Shown in pieces: positions 21,045-29,381 of a DNA stretch of 38,279 nucleotides. A model generated the notes under the pieces. That model saw only the letters and a program-made list of their open reading frames with translations, was not told the DNA's origin and did no database searches. This stretch comes from Janthinobacterium sp. GW456P (GTDB lineage: Bacteria > Pseudomonadota > Gammaproteobacteria > Burkholderiales > Burkholderiaceae_D): NCBI RefSeq assembly GCF_002127655.1, contig NZ_NEHB01000006.1, positions 1-38,279 of the forward strand, given 5' to 3'. The stretch's first letter is position 1, and each line of letters begins with the position of its first letter. The position numbers and the translations under genes are program-made.

Positions 21045-22124
21045 ATGATTTTAGTGACTGGTGGCGCCGGCTTCATCGGTTCCAACTTTGTAAGAGACTG
21101 GCTCGCGCTCAACGATGAGCCTGTAATCAATTTTGACAAACTGACCTACGCTGGTAATCTCAGCAATCTGGCCAGTCTGGAGCAAGACCCGCGGCATATC
21201 TTCGTACGCGGCGATATTTGCGATACTGCCCACGTCTCCCGCCTGCTGGCCGAACACCAGCCCCGTGCCATCGTGCATTTTGCCGCAGAGAGCCATGTCG
21301 ATCGCTCGATCCATAGCCCCGGCGAATTCATTACCACCAACGTCAACGGCACCTTCAGTCTGCTCGAGGCCGCACGTGCTTACTGGTTTGGCCTGACAGG
21401 CGACGCCAGGGACGGCTTCCGTTTCCTGCACGTATCGACCGACGAGGTGTACGGCACCCTGGGACCGAACGACCCGCCATTTACGGAAACGACGCCGTAT
21501 GCGCCCAACAGTCCCTATTCGGCATCGAAAGCGGCGTCCGATCATCTGGTGCGCGCGTATTTCCATACCTATGGTATGCCGGTGCTCACCACCAATTGCT
21601 CGAACAACTATGGTGCCTTCCATTTCCCGGAAAAACTGATTCCGCTCATCATCAGCAATGCCCGTGCCGGCAAGGCCTTGCCTATCTATGGTGATGGCAT
21701 GCAAGTGCGCGACTGGCTGTATGTGGGCGACCATTGCGCGGCGATCCGTCGCGTCCTGGAAGCGGGACGCCTGGGCGAGGTCTACAACGTGGGCGGCTGG
21801 AATGAAATGGCCAATCTGGAAGTCGTGCATATCTTGTGCGACATCCTCGATACGCTCGATCCCAAGGCGTCTGGCAGCTATCGCGAACAAATCACCTATG
21901 TAATGGATCGCCCAGGCCATGACCGTCGCTATGCCATCGACGCGCGCAAGATCGAGCGCGAACTGGGCTGGAAGCCGGCTGAAACCTTCGCCACTGGCAT
22001 CCGCAAGACCGTCCAGTGGTATATGGACAACCAGGTATGGGTACGTGATGTGCAGTCGGGCGACTACCTGAAGTGGGTAGAGAAAAATTACGCGGCACGC
22101 GACACGGCCGAGGAGCAGCAATAA
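21045..22124 (+). CDS. rmlB: dTDP-glucose 4,6-dehydratase
   Basis: The 359-residue short-chain dehydrogenase converts dTDP-D-glucose to dTDP-4-keto-6-deoxyglucose, step 2 of dTDP-L-rhamnose synthesis. The NAD site is [12 protein letters not shown] at the N-terminus. The STDEVYG motif carries the Asp-Glu pair used in dehydration, and [12 protein letters not shown] has the catalytic Tyr and Lys. The stop overlaps the rmlA start (TAATG at 22122-22126), so translation is coupled. It leads the operon rmlBACD, which supplies L-rhamnose for LPS O-antigen or exopolysaccharide. Confidence 0.96.
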   Translation: MILVTGGAGFIGSNFVRDWLALNDEPVINFDKLTYAGNLSNLASLEQDPRHIFVRGDICDTAHVSRLLAEHQPRAIVHFAAESHVDRSIHSPGEFITTNVNGTFSLLEAARAYWFGLTGDARDGFRFLHVSTDEVYGTLGPNDPPFTETTPYAPNSPYSASKAASDHLVRAYFHTYGMPVLTTNCSNNYGAFHFPEKLIPLIISNARAGKALPIYGDGMQVRDWLYVGDHCAAIRRVLEAGRLGEVYNVGGWNEMANLEVVHILCDILDTLDPKASGSYREQITYVMDRPGHDRRYAIDARKIERELGWKPAETFATGIRKTVQWYMDNQVWVRDVQSGDYLKWVEKNYAARDTAEEQQ

Positions 22125-23017
22125 TGCGAAGCGCCATCGAACGCAAGGGCATCATCCTCGCAGGCGGTTCCGGCACGCGCCTGTACCCTGTCACCATGGC
22201 CGTGTCGAAGCAGCTGCTGCCCGTGTATGACAAGCCGATGATCTACTATCCGCTGACCACGCTGATGCTGGCTGGCATACGCGACATCCTGATCATTTCC
22301 ACACCACAAGATACGCCGCGTTTCCAGGAATTGCTGGGTGACGGCAGCCAGTGGGGTATCAAACTCAGCTATGCCGTGCAACCCACGCCGGATGGCCTGG
22401 CACAGGCGTTCATCATTGGCAAAGAATTTGTCGGCGATGCGCCATCGGCCCTGATTCTGGGCGATAACATCTATTATGGCCATGACTTTGAAACGCAGTT
22501 GCGCGTAGCCTCGGCACGCACCAGCGGCTCGACCGTGTTCGCTTACCATGTTACCGATCCGCAACGCTATGGCGTGATCGATTTCGACGCGCAACGTCAC
22601 GCCGTCAGCATCGAGGAAAAGCCGCTCAAGCCGAAATCGAACTACGCCGTCACCGGCCTGTATTTCTACGACAGCCAGGTCTGCGACATCGCCGCCAGTA
22701 TCGTGCCTTCTGCGCGTGGCGAGCTGGAAATCACGGATGTCAACCGTGCCTATCTGGAACGCGGCCAATTGAACGTCGAACTGATGGGCCGCGGCATGGC
22801 CTGGCTTGATACGGGCACCCATGAATCCTTGTTGGAAGCGGGCCAATTCATCGCTACCATTGAAAACCGTCAGGGTTTGAAAGTTGCTTGCCCCGAGGAA
22901 ATCGCTTACCGCAAAGGATATATCGATGCCGCCAAACTGGAGCAGCTAGCCCGGCCGTTGAAGAAGAATGCCTACGGTCAGTATCTGTTGCGTTTGCTCG
23001 ACGACAAGATATTCTGA
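22124..23017 (+). CDS. rmlA: Glucose-1-phosphate thymidylyltransferase
   Basis: The 297-residue nucleotidyltransferase joins dTTP and glucose-1-phosphate to give dTDP-glucose, the first and feedback-controlled step of the pathway. [16 protein letters not shown] is the nucleotide-binding signature, followed by [26 protein letters not shown] holds the metal-binding aspartate. The start at 22124 overlaps the rmlB stop and matches the family N-terminus; a longer frame from 22073 lies inside rmlB. Confidence 0.96.
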   Translation: MRSAIERKGIILAGGSGTRLYPVTMAVSKQLLPVYDKPMIYYPLTTLMLAGIRDILIISTPQDTPRFQELLGDGSQWGIKLSYAVQPTPDGLAQAFIIGKEFVGDAPSALILGDNIYYGHDFETQLRVASARTSGSTVFAYHVTDPQRYGVIDFDAQRHAVSIEEKPLKPKSNYAVTGLYFYDSQVCDIAASIVPSARGELEITDVNRAYLERGQLNVELMGRGMAWLDTGTHESLLEAGQFIATIENRQGLKVACPEEIAYRKGYIDAAKLEQLARPLKKNAYGQYLLRLLDDKIF

Positions 23018-23061
23018 GGTGCGCCGCGTTTTCCACCTAGTTCATACGATACCGATATACC

Positions 23062-23607
23062 ATGCAAATCCAGACCACAGCCATACCTGACATATTGATA
23101 CTTGAACCAACGGTATTCGGTGACGACCGCGGCTTTTTCTATGAAAGCTTTAATCAGAAGCGCTTTGCCGAACTGACCGGCGTTACGCGCTCTTTCGTGC
23201 AAGACAATCATTCCAAGTCGGCCAAGGGGGTGTTGCGCGGCCTGCATTACCAGATCCAGCAGCCACAAGGCAAACTGGTGCGCGTCACCGCCGGCGCAGT
23301 ATTCGACGTCACCGTCGACCTGCGCAAAAACTCGCCGAGCTTCGGTCGCTGGGTCGGCGTGGTGCTGTCGGCTGCCAACAAACGTCAGCTATGGATTCCC
23401 GAAGGCTTCGCCCACGGCTTCCTGGTAACCAGCGACAACGCTGAATTCCTGTACAAAACCACCGATTACTGGGCGCCGGAATTTGAGCGTAGTATCTTGT
23501 GGAATGATCCGGCGATCGGCATCAACTGGCCGCTGGACGGCGAACCGCTGTTGTCGGGCAAGGACAAAGCCGCGACGTTGCTGGCCCATGCCGACGTCTT
23601 CGCCTGA
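23062..23607 (+). CDS. rmlC: dTDP-4-dehydrorhamnose 3,5-epimerase
   Basis: The 181-residue cupin epimerises C3 and C5 of the keto sugar. The active-site region KGVLRGLHYQIQ contains the conserved Arg and His, and the fold continues through GRWVGVVLSAANKRQLWIP and EGFAHGFLV. Length is standard. It follows rmlA after a 44-bp spacer without its own obvious promoter. Confidence 0.95.
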   Translation: MQIQTTAIPDILILEPTVFGDDRGFFYESFNQKRFAELTGVTRSFVQDNHSKSAKGVLRGLHYQIQQPQGKLVRVTAGAVFDVTVDLRKNSPSFGRWVGVVLSAANKRQLWIPEGFAHGFLVTSDNAEFLYKTTDYWAPEFERSILWNDPAIGINWPLDGEPLLSGKDKAATLLAHADVFA

Positions 23608-23646
23608 GCACGGCAAGACAGCCGTGCCGCATTCACTGGAACAATT

Positions 23647-24519
23647 ATGAGCCGTATCTTAATTACAGGAAAAACCGGCCAGGTTGGCTACGAACTGGAA
23701 CGCAGCCTGCAAGGTCTGGGAGAAATTATCGCACTCGACCGCAGGCAGATGGATCTGGCCGATTTGATCCAGGTACGCGACATGATCCGCCGCGTCAAGC
23801 CGACGCTGATCGTCAACCCGGCCGCCTACACCGCCGTCGACAAGGCGGAAAGCGAGCCAGAGTTGGCCATGCGCATCAATGGCGAGGCGCCGGCTGTCAT
23901 GGCCGAAGAAGCCAAGAAATTAGGCGCTGCAATGATTCATTACAGCACCGATTATGTCTTTGATGGATCGAAAAACGGTGCCTACGTCGAGACCGATTCG
24001 ACGTGCCCTGTCAATGTGTACGGCAGTAGCAAGCTGGCCGGCGAACAGGCGATCCAGGCAGCCGGCATCCCGCACCTGATCCTGCGCACCAGCTGGGTCT
24101 ACAGTATGCATGGAAAGAACTTTCTGCTGACCATGCTCCGCTTGGCGCAGGAGCGCGAAGAACTCAGTATTGTTGCCGACCAGGTCGGTGCACCGACCTG
24201 GAGTCGCACCATCGCCGACACCACCGCGCATATCGTGGCGCAAAGCGTCGTTGCCGCGAACCGCCAAGCGTGGTGGGACAAACGCTCCGGTTTATATCAC
24301 CTGACGGCACAAGGACAAACCAGCTGGTTCGGCTTCGCTGAAGCGATCATTGCACATGCCTCGATTGCCAAGAAGCCGCGTCTCAAACCGATACTCGCGC
24401 AAGCCTATCCGGTTCCCGCACGACGGCCTGCCAATTCGGTGCTGTCCTCGGAGCGTTTGAAGAAGACCTTCTGCGAATTGCCGCAGTGGCAGGATGCGTT
24501 GACGCTATGCCAAGACTGA
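23647..24519 (+). CDS. rmlD: dTDP-4-dehydrorhamnose reductase
   Basis: The 290-residue reductase completes dTDP-L-rhamnose using NAD(P)H. The N-terminal ILITGKTGQVGYELE is the nucleotide-binding loop, YSTDYVFDG is the conserved strand, and YGSSKLAGEQ carries the catalytic Tyr-xxx-Lys. It is the last gene of the operon. No clear intrinsic terminator follows before the tRNA promoter. Confidence 0.95.
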   Translation: MSRILITGKTGQVGYELERSLQGLGEIIALDRRQMDLADLIQVRDMIRRVKPTLIVNPAAYTAVDKAESEPELAMRINGEAPAVMAEEAKKLGAAMIHYSTDYVFDGSKNGAYVETDSTCPVNVYGSSKLAGEQAIQAAGIPHLILRTSWVYSMHGKNFLLTMLRLAQEREELSIVADQVGAPTWSRTIADTTAHIVAQSVVAANRQAWWDKRSGLYHLTAQGQTSWFGFAEAIIAHASIAKKPRLKPILAQAYPVPARRPANSVLSSERLKKTFCELPQWQDALTLCQD

Positions 24520-24724
24520 AGATGTAAAAAAAGCAAGAGAAAATTGCCGTTGTAGGGCTGAACTAGCGGGGCAAGCCAGGCCCGGAGTTGCTCAGGCGGA
24601 GCCGACAGAATGCTGGCAAACGACCGGAAGCCCGGAGAGCTGATCGTTGAAAACGACATTGATGTTTGCCATATGGTCCAGGTCCTGAAGAGAATGTCGC
24701 AGCCATCTGCGGCATTCCACAAAT

Positions 24725-24754
24725 TTGCCAAGTACTCGCCATCCCGCGTAAAAT
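24725..24754 (+). promoter_or_regulatory. Promoter of the tRNA-Gly gene
   Basis: TTGCCA (24725-24730) and TAAAAT (24749-24754) are separated by 18 bp, each five of six to consensus. Transcription would start near 24761, just before the tRNA at 24764. The 244-bp region between rmlD and the tRNA holds nothing else that I can support. Confidence 0.65.
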
Positions 24755-24763
24755 GCAGGCTTC

Positions 24764-24837
24764 GCGGGTGTAGCTCAATGGTAGAGCAGAAGCTTCCCAA
24801 GCTTACGACGAGGGTTCGATTCCCTTCACCCGCTCCA
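24764..24837 (+). tRNA. tRNA-Gly (anticodon CCC)
   Basis: The 74-nt gene folds fully: acceptor GCGGGTG with CACCCGC, D stem GCTC/GAGC, anticodon loop TTCCCAA giving CCC, T stem GAGGG/CCCTT around TTCGATT, then discriminator T and an encoded CCA. The anticodon stem has one mismatch at its outer pair (G-A). It closely resembles E. coli tRNA-Gly(CCC), which reads GGG codons. A phage integrase gene lies about 570 bp downstream, so the 3' half is the probable attachment site. Confidence 0.95.
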
Positions 24838-24898
24838 ATGAAGAATCACAAGAATTCCACATCTGGCGCTCCACAAACCGTTTTCCGCTCCACAAACC
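24830..24898. repeat. Repeats of the tRNA 3' end (possible attachment-site remnants)
   Basis: CCGCTCCA, the last 8 nt of the tRNA (24830-24837), recurs exactly at 24885-24892, and CGCTCCA recurs at 24867-24873. The two downstream copies belong to a 13-bp direct repeat CGCTCCACAAACC (24867-24879 and 24886-24898). They may be integrase core or arm sites, or scars of earlier insertions at this tRNA. Confidence 0.5.
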
Positions 24899-24965
24899 TT
24901 ACCTTTTTGTTAGCAATTCAAGTCCCAGCTGGGGCCACATGTGACTAGTTCGAAAGTGTGGATAA

Positions 24966-25286
24966 ATGGATAAAATGCAAGAAATTGCAAAGTTTCATGC
25001 ACTGTTTCAGCTCGCTGCTTTGCGCGGAATTGATTTAGACAGAGAGATACAGTACCAGTTAGCGCTGCTGGACTCTATAGGCGTTGAACGCAACAATGAA
25101 ATCCATAATCGTGTAGCGCGAAAGCAGATTTCGATAGCCTATGCAGAACAGGTATTGATGTCGGTGCGGCAAGCGGCAGGCATTGTTGGTGTCCCCTTCA
25201 GGATGCAGCCGCCCATCAGATACGAAGAACCCTCACAGACTCGTGAGGAGGCGGCTGCAGCCTATCTGCGTGCGAGTGGTGGATAG
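24966..25286 (+). CDS. Unknown 106-residue protein between the attachment region and integrase
   Basis: I do not recognise this protein. It is mostly helical by eye, starts MDKMQEIAKFHALFQLAALR, and ends in an acidic, alanine-rich tail. It has no membrane helix or cysteine pair. It is transcribed toward the integrase, opposite to the phage early genes, and is less GC-rich than the host genes. Just upstream lie two adjacent perfect palindromes, CCCAGCTGGG (24924-24933) and CACATGTG (24936-24943), possible operator sites. Position next to an attachment site and opposite orientation are typical of phage cargo genes expressed in the lysogen. No function can be assigned. Confidence 0.5.
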   Translation: MDKMQEIAKFHALFQLAALRGIDLDREIQYQLALLDSIGVERNNEIHNRVARKQISIAYAEQVLMSVRQAAGIVGVPFRMQPPIRYEEPSQTREEAAAAYLRASGG

Positions 25287-25406
25287 GGCATATTCCTTGT
25301 CGAATCGCTCAAAGTGAATTGAAATTCCTGCATTAATATTAAGATGTTTGGGAATATTTAGGCATCATGAACTCACTTGAGCGGATTCTCCTTCTGTATG
25401 TTTAGA

Positions 25407-26438
25407 TTATTTCGTCGGGGCTACAATCTTGCCTCGTCGCAGATAGTGCCGCTGGGTTGTCTTCACGCTGTCATGTCCCAAAAGATCGCTGGCCGCCTGG
25501 TCGCCACGATCATCCGAAGTATCGTCGGCCGCCTTTGCGCGCAGGTCGAAAAACCAAAATGCCATGATGTCCTGCGCCAGTTCTGGCACATGCTTTGCCG
25601 CCTTCTTTTTTGCCGCGTCAAAGTGCGTGCGAAGCGCTGGCGCGGTCAGGCGCTTGCCATGGATATTGGTCAGTAGCGCACCTGTCACAATCTTGTGCGT
25701 TGCCTTACGCGCTCGGATACGGTCCATCAGCTTGGCCAGCTCCCCAGTAATGGTGATGCGCAGCGGCTGCTTGGTTTTTTCCTGCGTAATGATCAGGTGC
25801 CCATCAATGATGTCTTGTTCAGTCATGCGCAGCGCATCAGCCGGACGCTGGCCTGTCAGGTAGGCCAGGTCCATCGCATCCCGCAGCGGCGCGCTGCCGT
25901 GCATGCGCACAGCGGAGAACACTGCATCCGTAATGTAGACGGTACGCTTTGCCAGTGAGTGCCCCTGGATGCCCTCGCAAGGGTTCGGCAGGTCGGTGTA
26001 GCCCCAGCCGCGCGCATGGTTCCACATTGTCGAGAAAACCCGCTTGCAACGGTTAGCTGTGGTCGGCTTGTCGGCGTGGTCATCTAAGAACTGCCGAATG
26101 TGCATCGGCTTGATCTGCTCAAGCGGGGCCTCGGAAAAGGCTGCCAGCAGGTGCTTGATGTCTGACCGGTACATGCGCGCCGAACTGGCGGCGAGTTTGG
26201 GGACCGCTTCAACCAGGTATCGTGATTCCACATCGGAGAACGTTGCATTGGCAATATGCTCTACCACGATGTTCAGCTCGGCATATTTTTTTAGGGCCAG
26301 GATGAAGTCTGGCCCAAGTGGAATTTCCTTGCGCGGCTTGTCCTTGGTGTACATGTAGTAGTACACCTTGCCGCTGCGCTGGGTGCGCGGGTGCATGCAC
26401 GGCGGCATGTTCAAATTACGTGTGTTTCGTCGGCCCAT
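25407..26438 (-). CDS. int: Phage tyrosine-recombinase integrase
   Basis: The 343-residue recombinase inserts and excises the prophage. Its N-terminal part has an Arm-type DNA-binding fold (GKVYYYMYTKDKPRKEIPLG) and a core-binding SAM-like region around 75-145. The catalytic domain has R198 in TGQRPADAL, R300 in FFDLRAKAADD, H322 in LLGHDS and nucleophile Y332 in QRHYLRRG. The box II position normally occupied by His (H-x-x-R) is F297 here. The gene overlaps the end of the DUF4224 gene by 23 bp if the ATG at 26438 is used; M11 would remove the overlap. It is last in the early block, facing the tRNA-Gly. Confidence 0.92.
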   Translation of the reverse strand: MGRRNTRNLNMPPCMHPRTQRSGKVYYYMYTKDKPRKEIPLGPDFILALKKYAELNIVVEHIANATFSDVESRYLVEAVPKLAASSARMYRSDIKHLLAAFSEAPLEQIKPMHIRQFLDDHADKPTTANRCKRVFSTMWNHARGWGYTDLPNPCEGIQGHSLAKRTVYITDAVFSAVRMHGSAPLRDAMDLAYLTGQRPADALRMTEQDIIDGHLIITQEKTKQPLRITITGELAKLMDRIRARKATHKIVTGALLTNIHGKRLTAPALRTHFDAAKKKAAKHVPELAQDIMAFWFFDLRAKAADDTSDDRGDQAASDLLGHDSVKTTQRHYLRRGKIVAPTK

Positions 26439-26661
26439 TTTTATTGATCCTCGGCATTACCCATGTTTTTTCCCGTGGCGCTTCCTTGCGCCCCTCTACT
26501 GCAGCGACCGCGACAACTGGCCGCCCGATGGCATTGACCCAAAAGGGGAGGCCCATCTTCCGCAGTGCCTCAATTTGCTTCGTTTTCATCTTGCGGCCGG
26601 TCAGGGCGCAAATATCGTCCATCGACAGGAAAGTGGAATTCGTCGCGATGTGGTCTGCCAT
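26416..26661 (-). CDS. DUF4224 protein, possible excisionase or integration cofactor
   Basis: The 81-residue protein contains the DUF4224 pattern FLSMDDICALTGRKMKTKQI followed by PFWVNAIGRPVV. The first part looks like a small helix-turn-helix. DUF4224 proteins are regularly found beside phage integrases and are suspected to be recombination directionality factors, though this is not established for most. The overlap with int supports coupled expression. No separate Cox protein is evident in this prophage, which makes the role plausible. Confidence 0.75.
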   Translation of the reverse strand: MADHIATNSTFLSMDDICALTGRKMKTKQIEALRKMGLPFWVNAIGRPVVAVAAVEGRKEAPREKTWVMPRINKNGPTKHT

Positions 26662-26670
26662 GCCGCGTCC

Positions 26671-26883
26671 CTAATTCAGTGCGAGCATGATCGCCACCAG
26701 CGGCACCGCGCGGAACATGCCGGGCCACTGGTGGTCCAGCTCCACCCAGGCATGCAGCTCCCCATTGCCCACGTCGCGGCGCAAGTCGTTGACGGTGCCG
26801 GCCTGGTAGCCCTCGTCGGTATCGAATGTCACGCGGTCGCCCAGGGCGATTTGCCGCGGCGAATTGGTCGGGGTGTTCAGCAT
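26671..26883 (-). CDS. Small phage protein of unknown function (70 aa)
   Basis: The start at 26883 gives a 70-residue protein beginning MLNTPTNSPRQIALGDRVTF. The middle (ALGDRVTFDTDEGYQAGTV) looks like a small beta-barrel of the type that contains a GDxV turn, followed by a tryptophan-rich strand (ELHAWVELDHQWPGM). Its start codon lies inside the end of the 50-residue gene upstream (7-bp overlap), so it is translated with it. No function is known to me. Confidence 0.65.
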   Translation of the reverse strand: MLNTPTNSPRQIALGDRVTFDTDEGYQAGTVNDLRRDVGNGELHAWVELDHQWPGMFRAVPLVAIMLALN

Positions 26884-27029
26884 TGCGGTGTTCCTTTCAG
26901 TTTGGCGGTAACGCCGCACACGCCGAAGCGGTCGATGGCGGCCTGGATCACGTCGCCGCTGGAAGCGGCAATCGCGGCGTATTCAAAGCGTTCGGTTTGC
27001 GTGCGAACGATCACGGCAAAGGTGCTCAT
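26877..27029 (-). CDS. Small phage protein of unknown function (50 aa)
   Basis: This short gene encodes 50 residues, starting MSTFAVIVRTQTERFEYAAI and ending KLKGTPQC. The pattern of an alternating strand, a helix (GDVIQAAIDRFG) and a final strand (VCGVTAKLKG) suggests a small alpha-beta fold. Its start overlaps the stop of the replication gene (ATGA at 27026-27029) and its end overlaps the next start, so it is held in a translationally coupled chain. Function unknown. Confidence 0.65.
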   Translation of the reverse strand: MSTFAVIVRTQTERFEYAAIAASSGDVIQAAIDRFGVCGVTAKLKGTPQC

Positions 27030-28936
27030 GTGGCATTTCCCCTCATGGAAGGCGTATCGGTGACAACTACGCGTGGGTATGGGCAGGCGTTCAGCTTCGC
27101 CACTTCATAAAGCAAGTCGATCTTTTCTTGGTCGCCGGGAATCCGGGGGAATGGGCACAGATTGTTGTGTGCGGCACAAGCCCAAATTGCTGTTCGCTCT
27201 TCATCACAGATAGTTCTGGCGATGTCGGGGCTGCGATTCAGAGGGGCAGGGCGGTCGGGGTGCGTACAGTTATTTACACGAGTCCGAGGAACGGCAATCC
27301 CAACAGCCACCCCGCGCCCGCCTGTGGCCTGTACCGGTGTCCACGCATGGCGCACGGACTTGAAGACCACACCGATCAGGTCGCTGCAGCGCACGCCGTA
27401 GGGCGTGATGCGCAGGGTTTCGCCGTAGCGGCCGATGACGCTCTTTTCGTCCTTGGCCAAGGTGACGGCCAGTTCCTTGCGAGGCACCAGGGCGCCGCCC
27501 TGGGCGCGCAGGTACTCGGCCCAGCAGGCGCGCTTTTCGCCGTCGATCTTTTGCACGGCATCCCAGGCGCGGCGCATGGCGGCCGGCGCCTCGTTGAGCA
27601 TGTTCTCCTCGATGCGGCGCAGTTCACGCCACACGGTCACGGGTGCGCCGCCCCATTGCTGGAATTGACGGATGCCCCAGCGTGAAGCCCAGGCCTCGAC
27701 GCGGGCCGATGGCGTCAGCTCGACATCGCCTTCGGTGTCGGCCGTGACGACATAGCCTTCCTTGGTTTTGTGGTCGGCCACGCCGTCGATGTTCTTGGCC
27801 ACGTACTTGGCGATGTAGCCGGCGGCGCTGCCCTTGGCCCAGTCGATGCGCTTGACGTCCAGGCGGCGCGCGAAGGCGCCCGGTTCGCCACGATCCACGC
27901 GCCAGGCGTAGCGCTTCATGATGCGGATGGCGCGGCTGGCCACGTCCTGCAGGTGGGGCGTCTTGTAGCGCGCGGTGGGGCGCACGAACAGCAGCAAGTG
28001 CCAGTGCGGGCAGCCGTCATGGTGCGGCTCGGCGATGCGAAAGCCGTACAGGCCGATGCCACGGCGCGCCAGCGCGGAACGGCACAGGGCCGTCATCTTG
28101 CCCAGATAGGCGTTGGCCTCGCGCGGCGTGGAGCCGTCGAACTTGTTGTTAGGCTTGCCGCTGTGCTGCATGGCGTGGAAACGCGATGGGCACGTCCAGG
28201 TGATGAAGATGCCCTGGTCGCCGCACTCGCGGGCGATCTGTTCGAAGCCGTTGATGCGCAACATTAGTTCGCCGCGCCGGATGGCCTTGTTGGCGGTGGT
28301 TTTCTCGGCCAGTTCGGCGATGCTGAATTGCTGGCCATTCTCGTTCTGCACCAGCGTGGCGGCGAGCGCAGCCGCATTGCGGCGGTTCTGCGCCAGGCGG
28401 GCCAGCACGGCCTCCGTGCTGGCGTAGGGTTCGCCGTGATAGTTGACGTAGCCCAGCCGGATATTGCCTGCCTCAAAGGCGCGGCCTACGCGCTTGCGCA
28501 GTTGCCGGCGCCACCAGCGGGCATCCACCAGGCGGGCGATGGTGTCGGCCGCTTCGTCAAATTCCGGCAGCTCGATGCCATACGAGGCGCATTCGTCTTC
28601 CATGATCTGCAAGGCGTGCGTGTCGGAAATGGCACCCCACAGCATCTTGACGATGCCGGCCGCCGCACGCTCGGCGGTGGCCACGATGTCGGCGTCGCTT
28701 TGCGACAGGTCAACGCCGGCCGGCACGTACTGTTCGGCGAATTCGCGCACAAAGCTGGTGGCGATGGATTCATAGACCTTGTACCAGGACGACCAGGCCA
28801 TCTTGGCCAGGGCCGCGGTGATGACGCGGTTGCGCCACTTGAACGGAATGCGGGCCAGCTCAGGCGCGAACTGGGCGGAACGCAGGAAGGCTTCGTGACG
28901 CTGGGCGTCAGGCAGCAGGATTTGCTTAGATTGCAT
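27026..28936 (-). CDS. Phage replication endonuclease, P2 gpA type (HUH nuclease)
   Basis: The 636-residue protein starts rolling-circle replication by nicking the phage origin and linking to the 5' end. The metal-binding HUH motif is PHWHLLLF (H311, H313). The paired tyrosines are Y374 and Y378 in AAGYIAKYVAKN, the spacing of P2 gpA, where both act in turn. The N-terminal 240 residues are helical. In P2 the nick site lies within gene A itself; I did not identify the site here. The start overlaps the end of the next upstream gene by 11 bp. The C-terminal 90 residues, with several cysteines, are less conserved in character. Confidence 0.92.
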   Translation of the reverse strand: MQSKQILLPDAQRHEAFLRSAQFAPELARIPFKWRNRVITAALAKMAWSSWYKVYESIATSFVREFAEQYVPAGVDLSQSDADIVATAERAAAGIVKMLWGAISDTHALQIMEDECASYGIELPEFDEAADTIARLVDARWWRRQLRKRVGRAFEAGNIRLGYVNYHGEPYASTEAVLARLAQNRRNAAALAATLVQNENGQQFSIAELAEKTTANKAIRRGELMLRINGFEQIARECGDQGIFITWTCPSRFHAMQHSGKPNNKFDGSTPREANAYLGKMTALCRSALARRGIGLYGFRIAEPHHDGCPHWHLLLFVRPTARYKTPHLQDVASRAIRIMKRYAWRVDRGEPGAFARRLDVKRIDWAKGSAAGYIAKYVAKNIDGVADHKTKEGYVVTADTEGDVELTPSARVEAWASRWGIRQFQQWGGAPVTVWRELRRIEENMLNEAPAAMRRAWDAVQKIDGEKRACWAEYLRAQGGALVPRKELAVTLAKDEKSVIGRYGETLRITPYGVRCSDLIGVVFKSVRHAWTPVQATGGRGVAVGIAVPRTRVNNCTHPDRPAPLNRSPDIARTICDEERTAIWACAAHNNLCPFPRIPGDQEKIDLLYEVAKLNACPYPRVVVTDTPSMRGNAT

Positions 28937-29279
28937 TCAACAGTCTTTCGTATACACGGATAGCGGCAGAGGTAGCAGCGCGCAGCTCGATGCGCTCTTC
29001 CTCGGTAAATGAATGGATGGGCGATTCCCAGCGGTCAGCGTCCAGGCCGGCGGCGATCAGCACGGAGCGGCGTGCACCGCGTGGCGACAATCCCCAGGCC
29101 TGAGCCATGAAGGGCGCCAGGTTGCGCGGCTTGATGCTGCGCAGCTGGGCCTTGGCATCGGCGATAGCGGCCAGCGCATGCCCGGCGCCCGGTGGCGTCG
29201 GCATATCCTTGTCGCGCGCCGCCAGAATTTTGGCGGCAGGCTGGAAGGACAGGTGATTGTCGATAAGGGACGCCGGCAT
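28926..29279 (-). CDS. Phage protein of unknown function (117 aa)
   Basis: The 117-residue protein begins MPASLIDNHLSFQPAAKILA and is mainly helical. Its centre (LRSIKPRNLAPFMAQAWGLS) is followed by an arginine-rich segment and a C-terminal helix RAATSAAIRVYERLLNAI. It lies directly before the gpA gene and overlaps it. Small proteins in this place occur in many P2-like phages, but I cannot name this one. Confidence 0.65.
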   Translation of the reverse strand: MPASLIDNHLSFQPAAKILAARDKDMPTPPGAGHALAAIADAKAQLRSIKPRNLAPFMAQAWGLSPRGARRSVLIAAGLDADRWESPIHSFTEEERIELRAATSAAIRVYERLLNAI

Positions 29280-29282
29280 GGC

Positions 29283-29381
29283 TCAGTCCTTGATGAAGCC
29301 AATGGCCCGCAGCACGTCGGGGGCAATGACGATCAGGAGCGACAGCAACCAAGGACCGCAGGCTTTGGCCAGACGCAGCAT
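29283..29381 (-). CDS. Very small membrane protein (32 aa)
   Basis: A 32-residue frame starts with MLRLAKACGPWLLSLLIVIA. It has a positively charged start, one hydrophobic helix of about 14 residues and a short polar end. The start shares a base with the stop of the upstream gene (TGATG at 29379-29383), and the stop is 3 bases before the next start. This tight fit in a compact operon is the main evidence that it is translated. It may insert in the inner membrane. Function unknown. Confidence 0.5.
   Translation of the reverse strand: MLRLAKACGPWLLSLLIVIAPDVLRAIGFIKD

Noticed and set aside
24610..24948. 112-codon plus-strand frame through the tRNA gene
   Set aside because: It runs straight through the tRNA and its promoter; chance frame.
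27128..27685. Plus-strand frames opposite gpA
   Set aside because: Antisense to a replication protein with visible HUH and tyrosine motifs.
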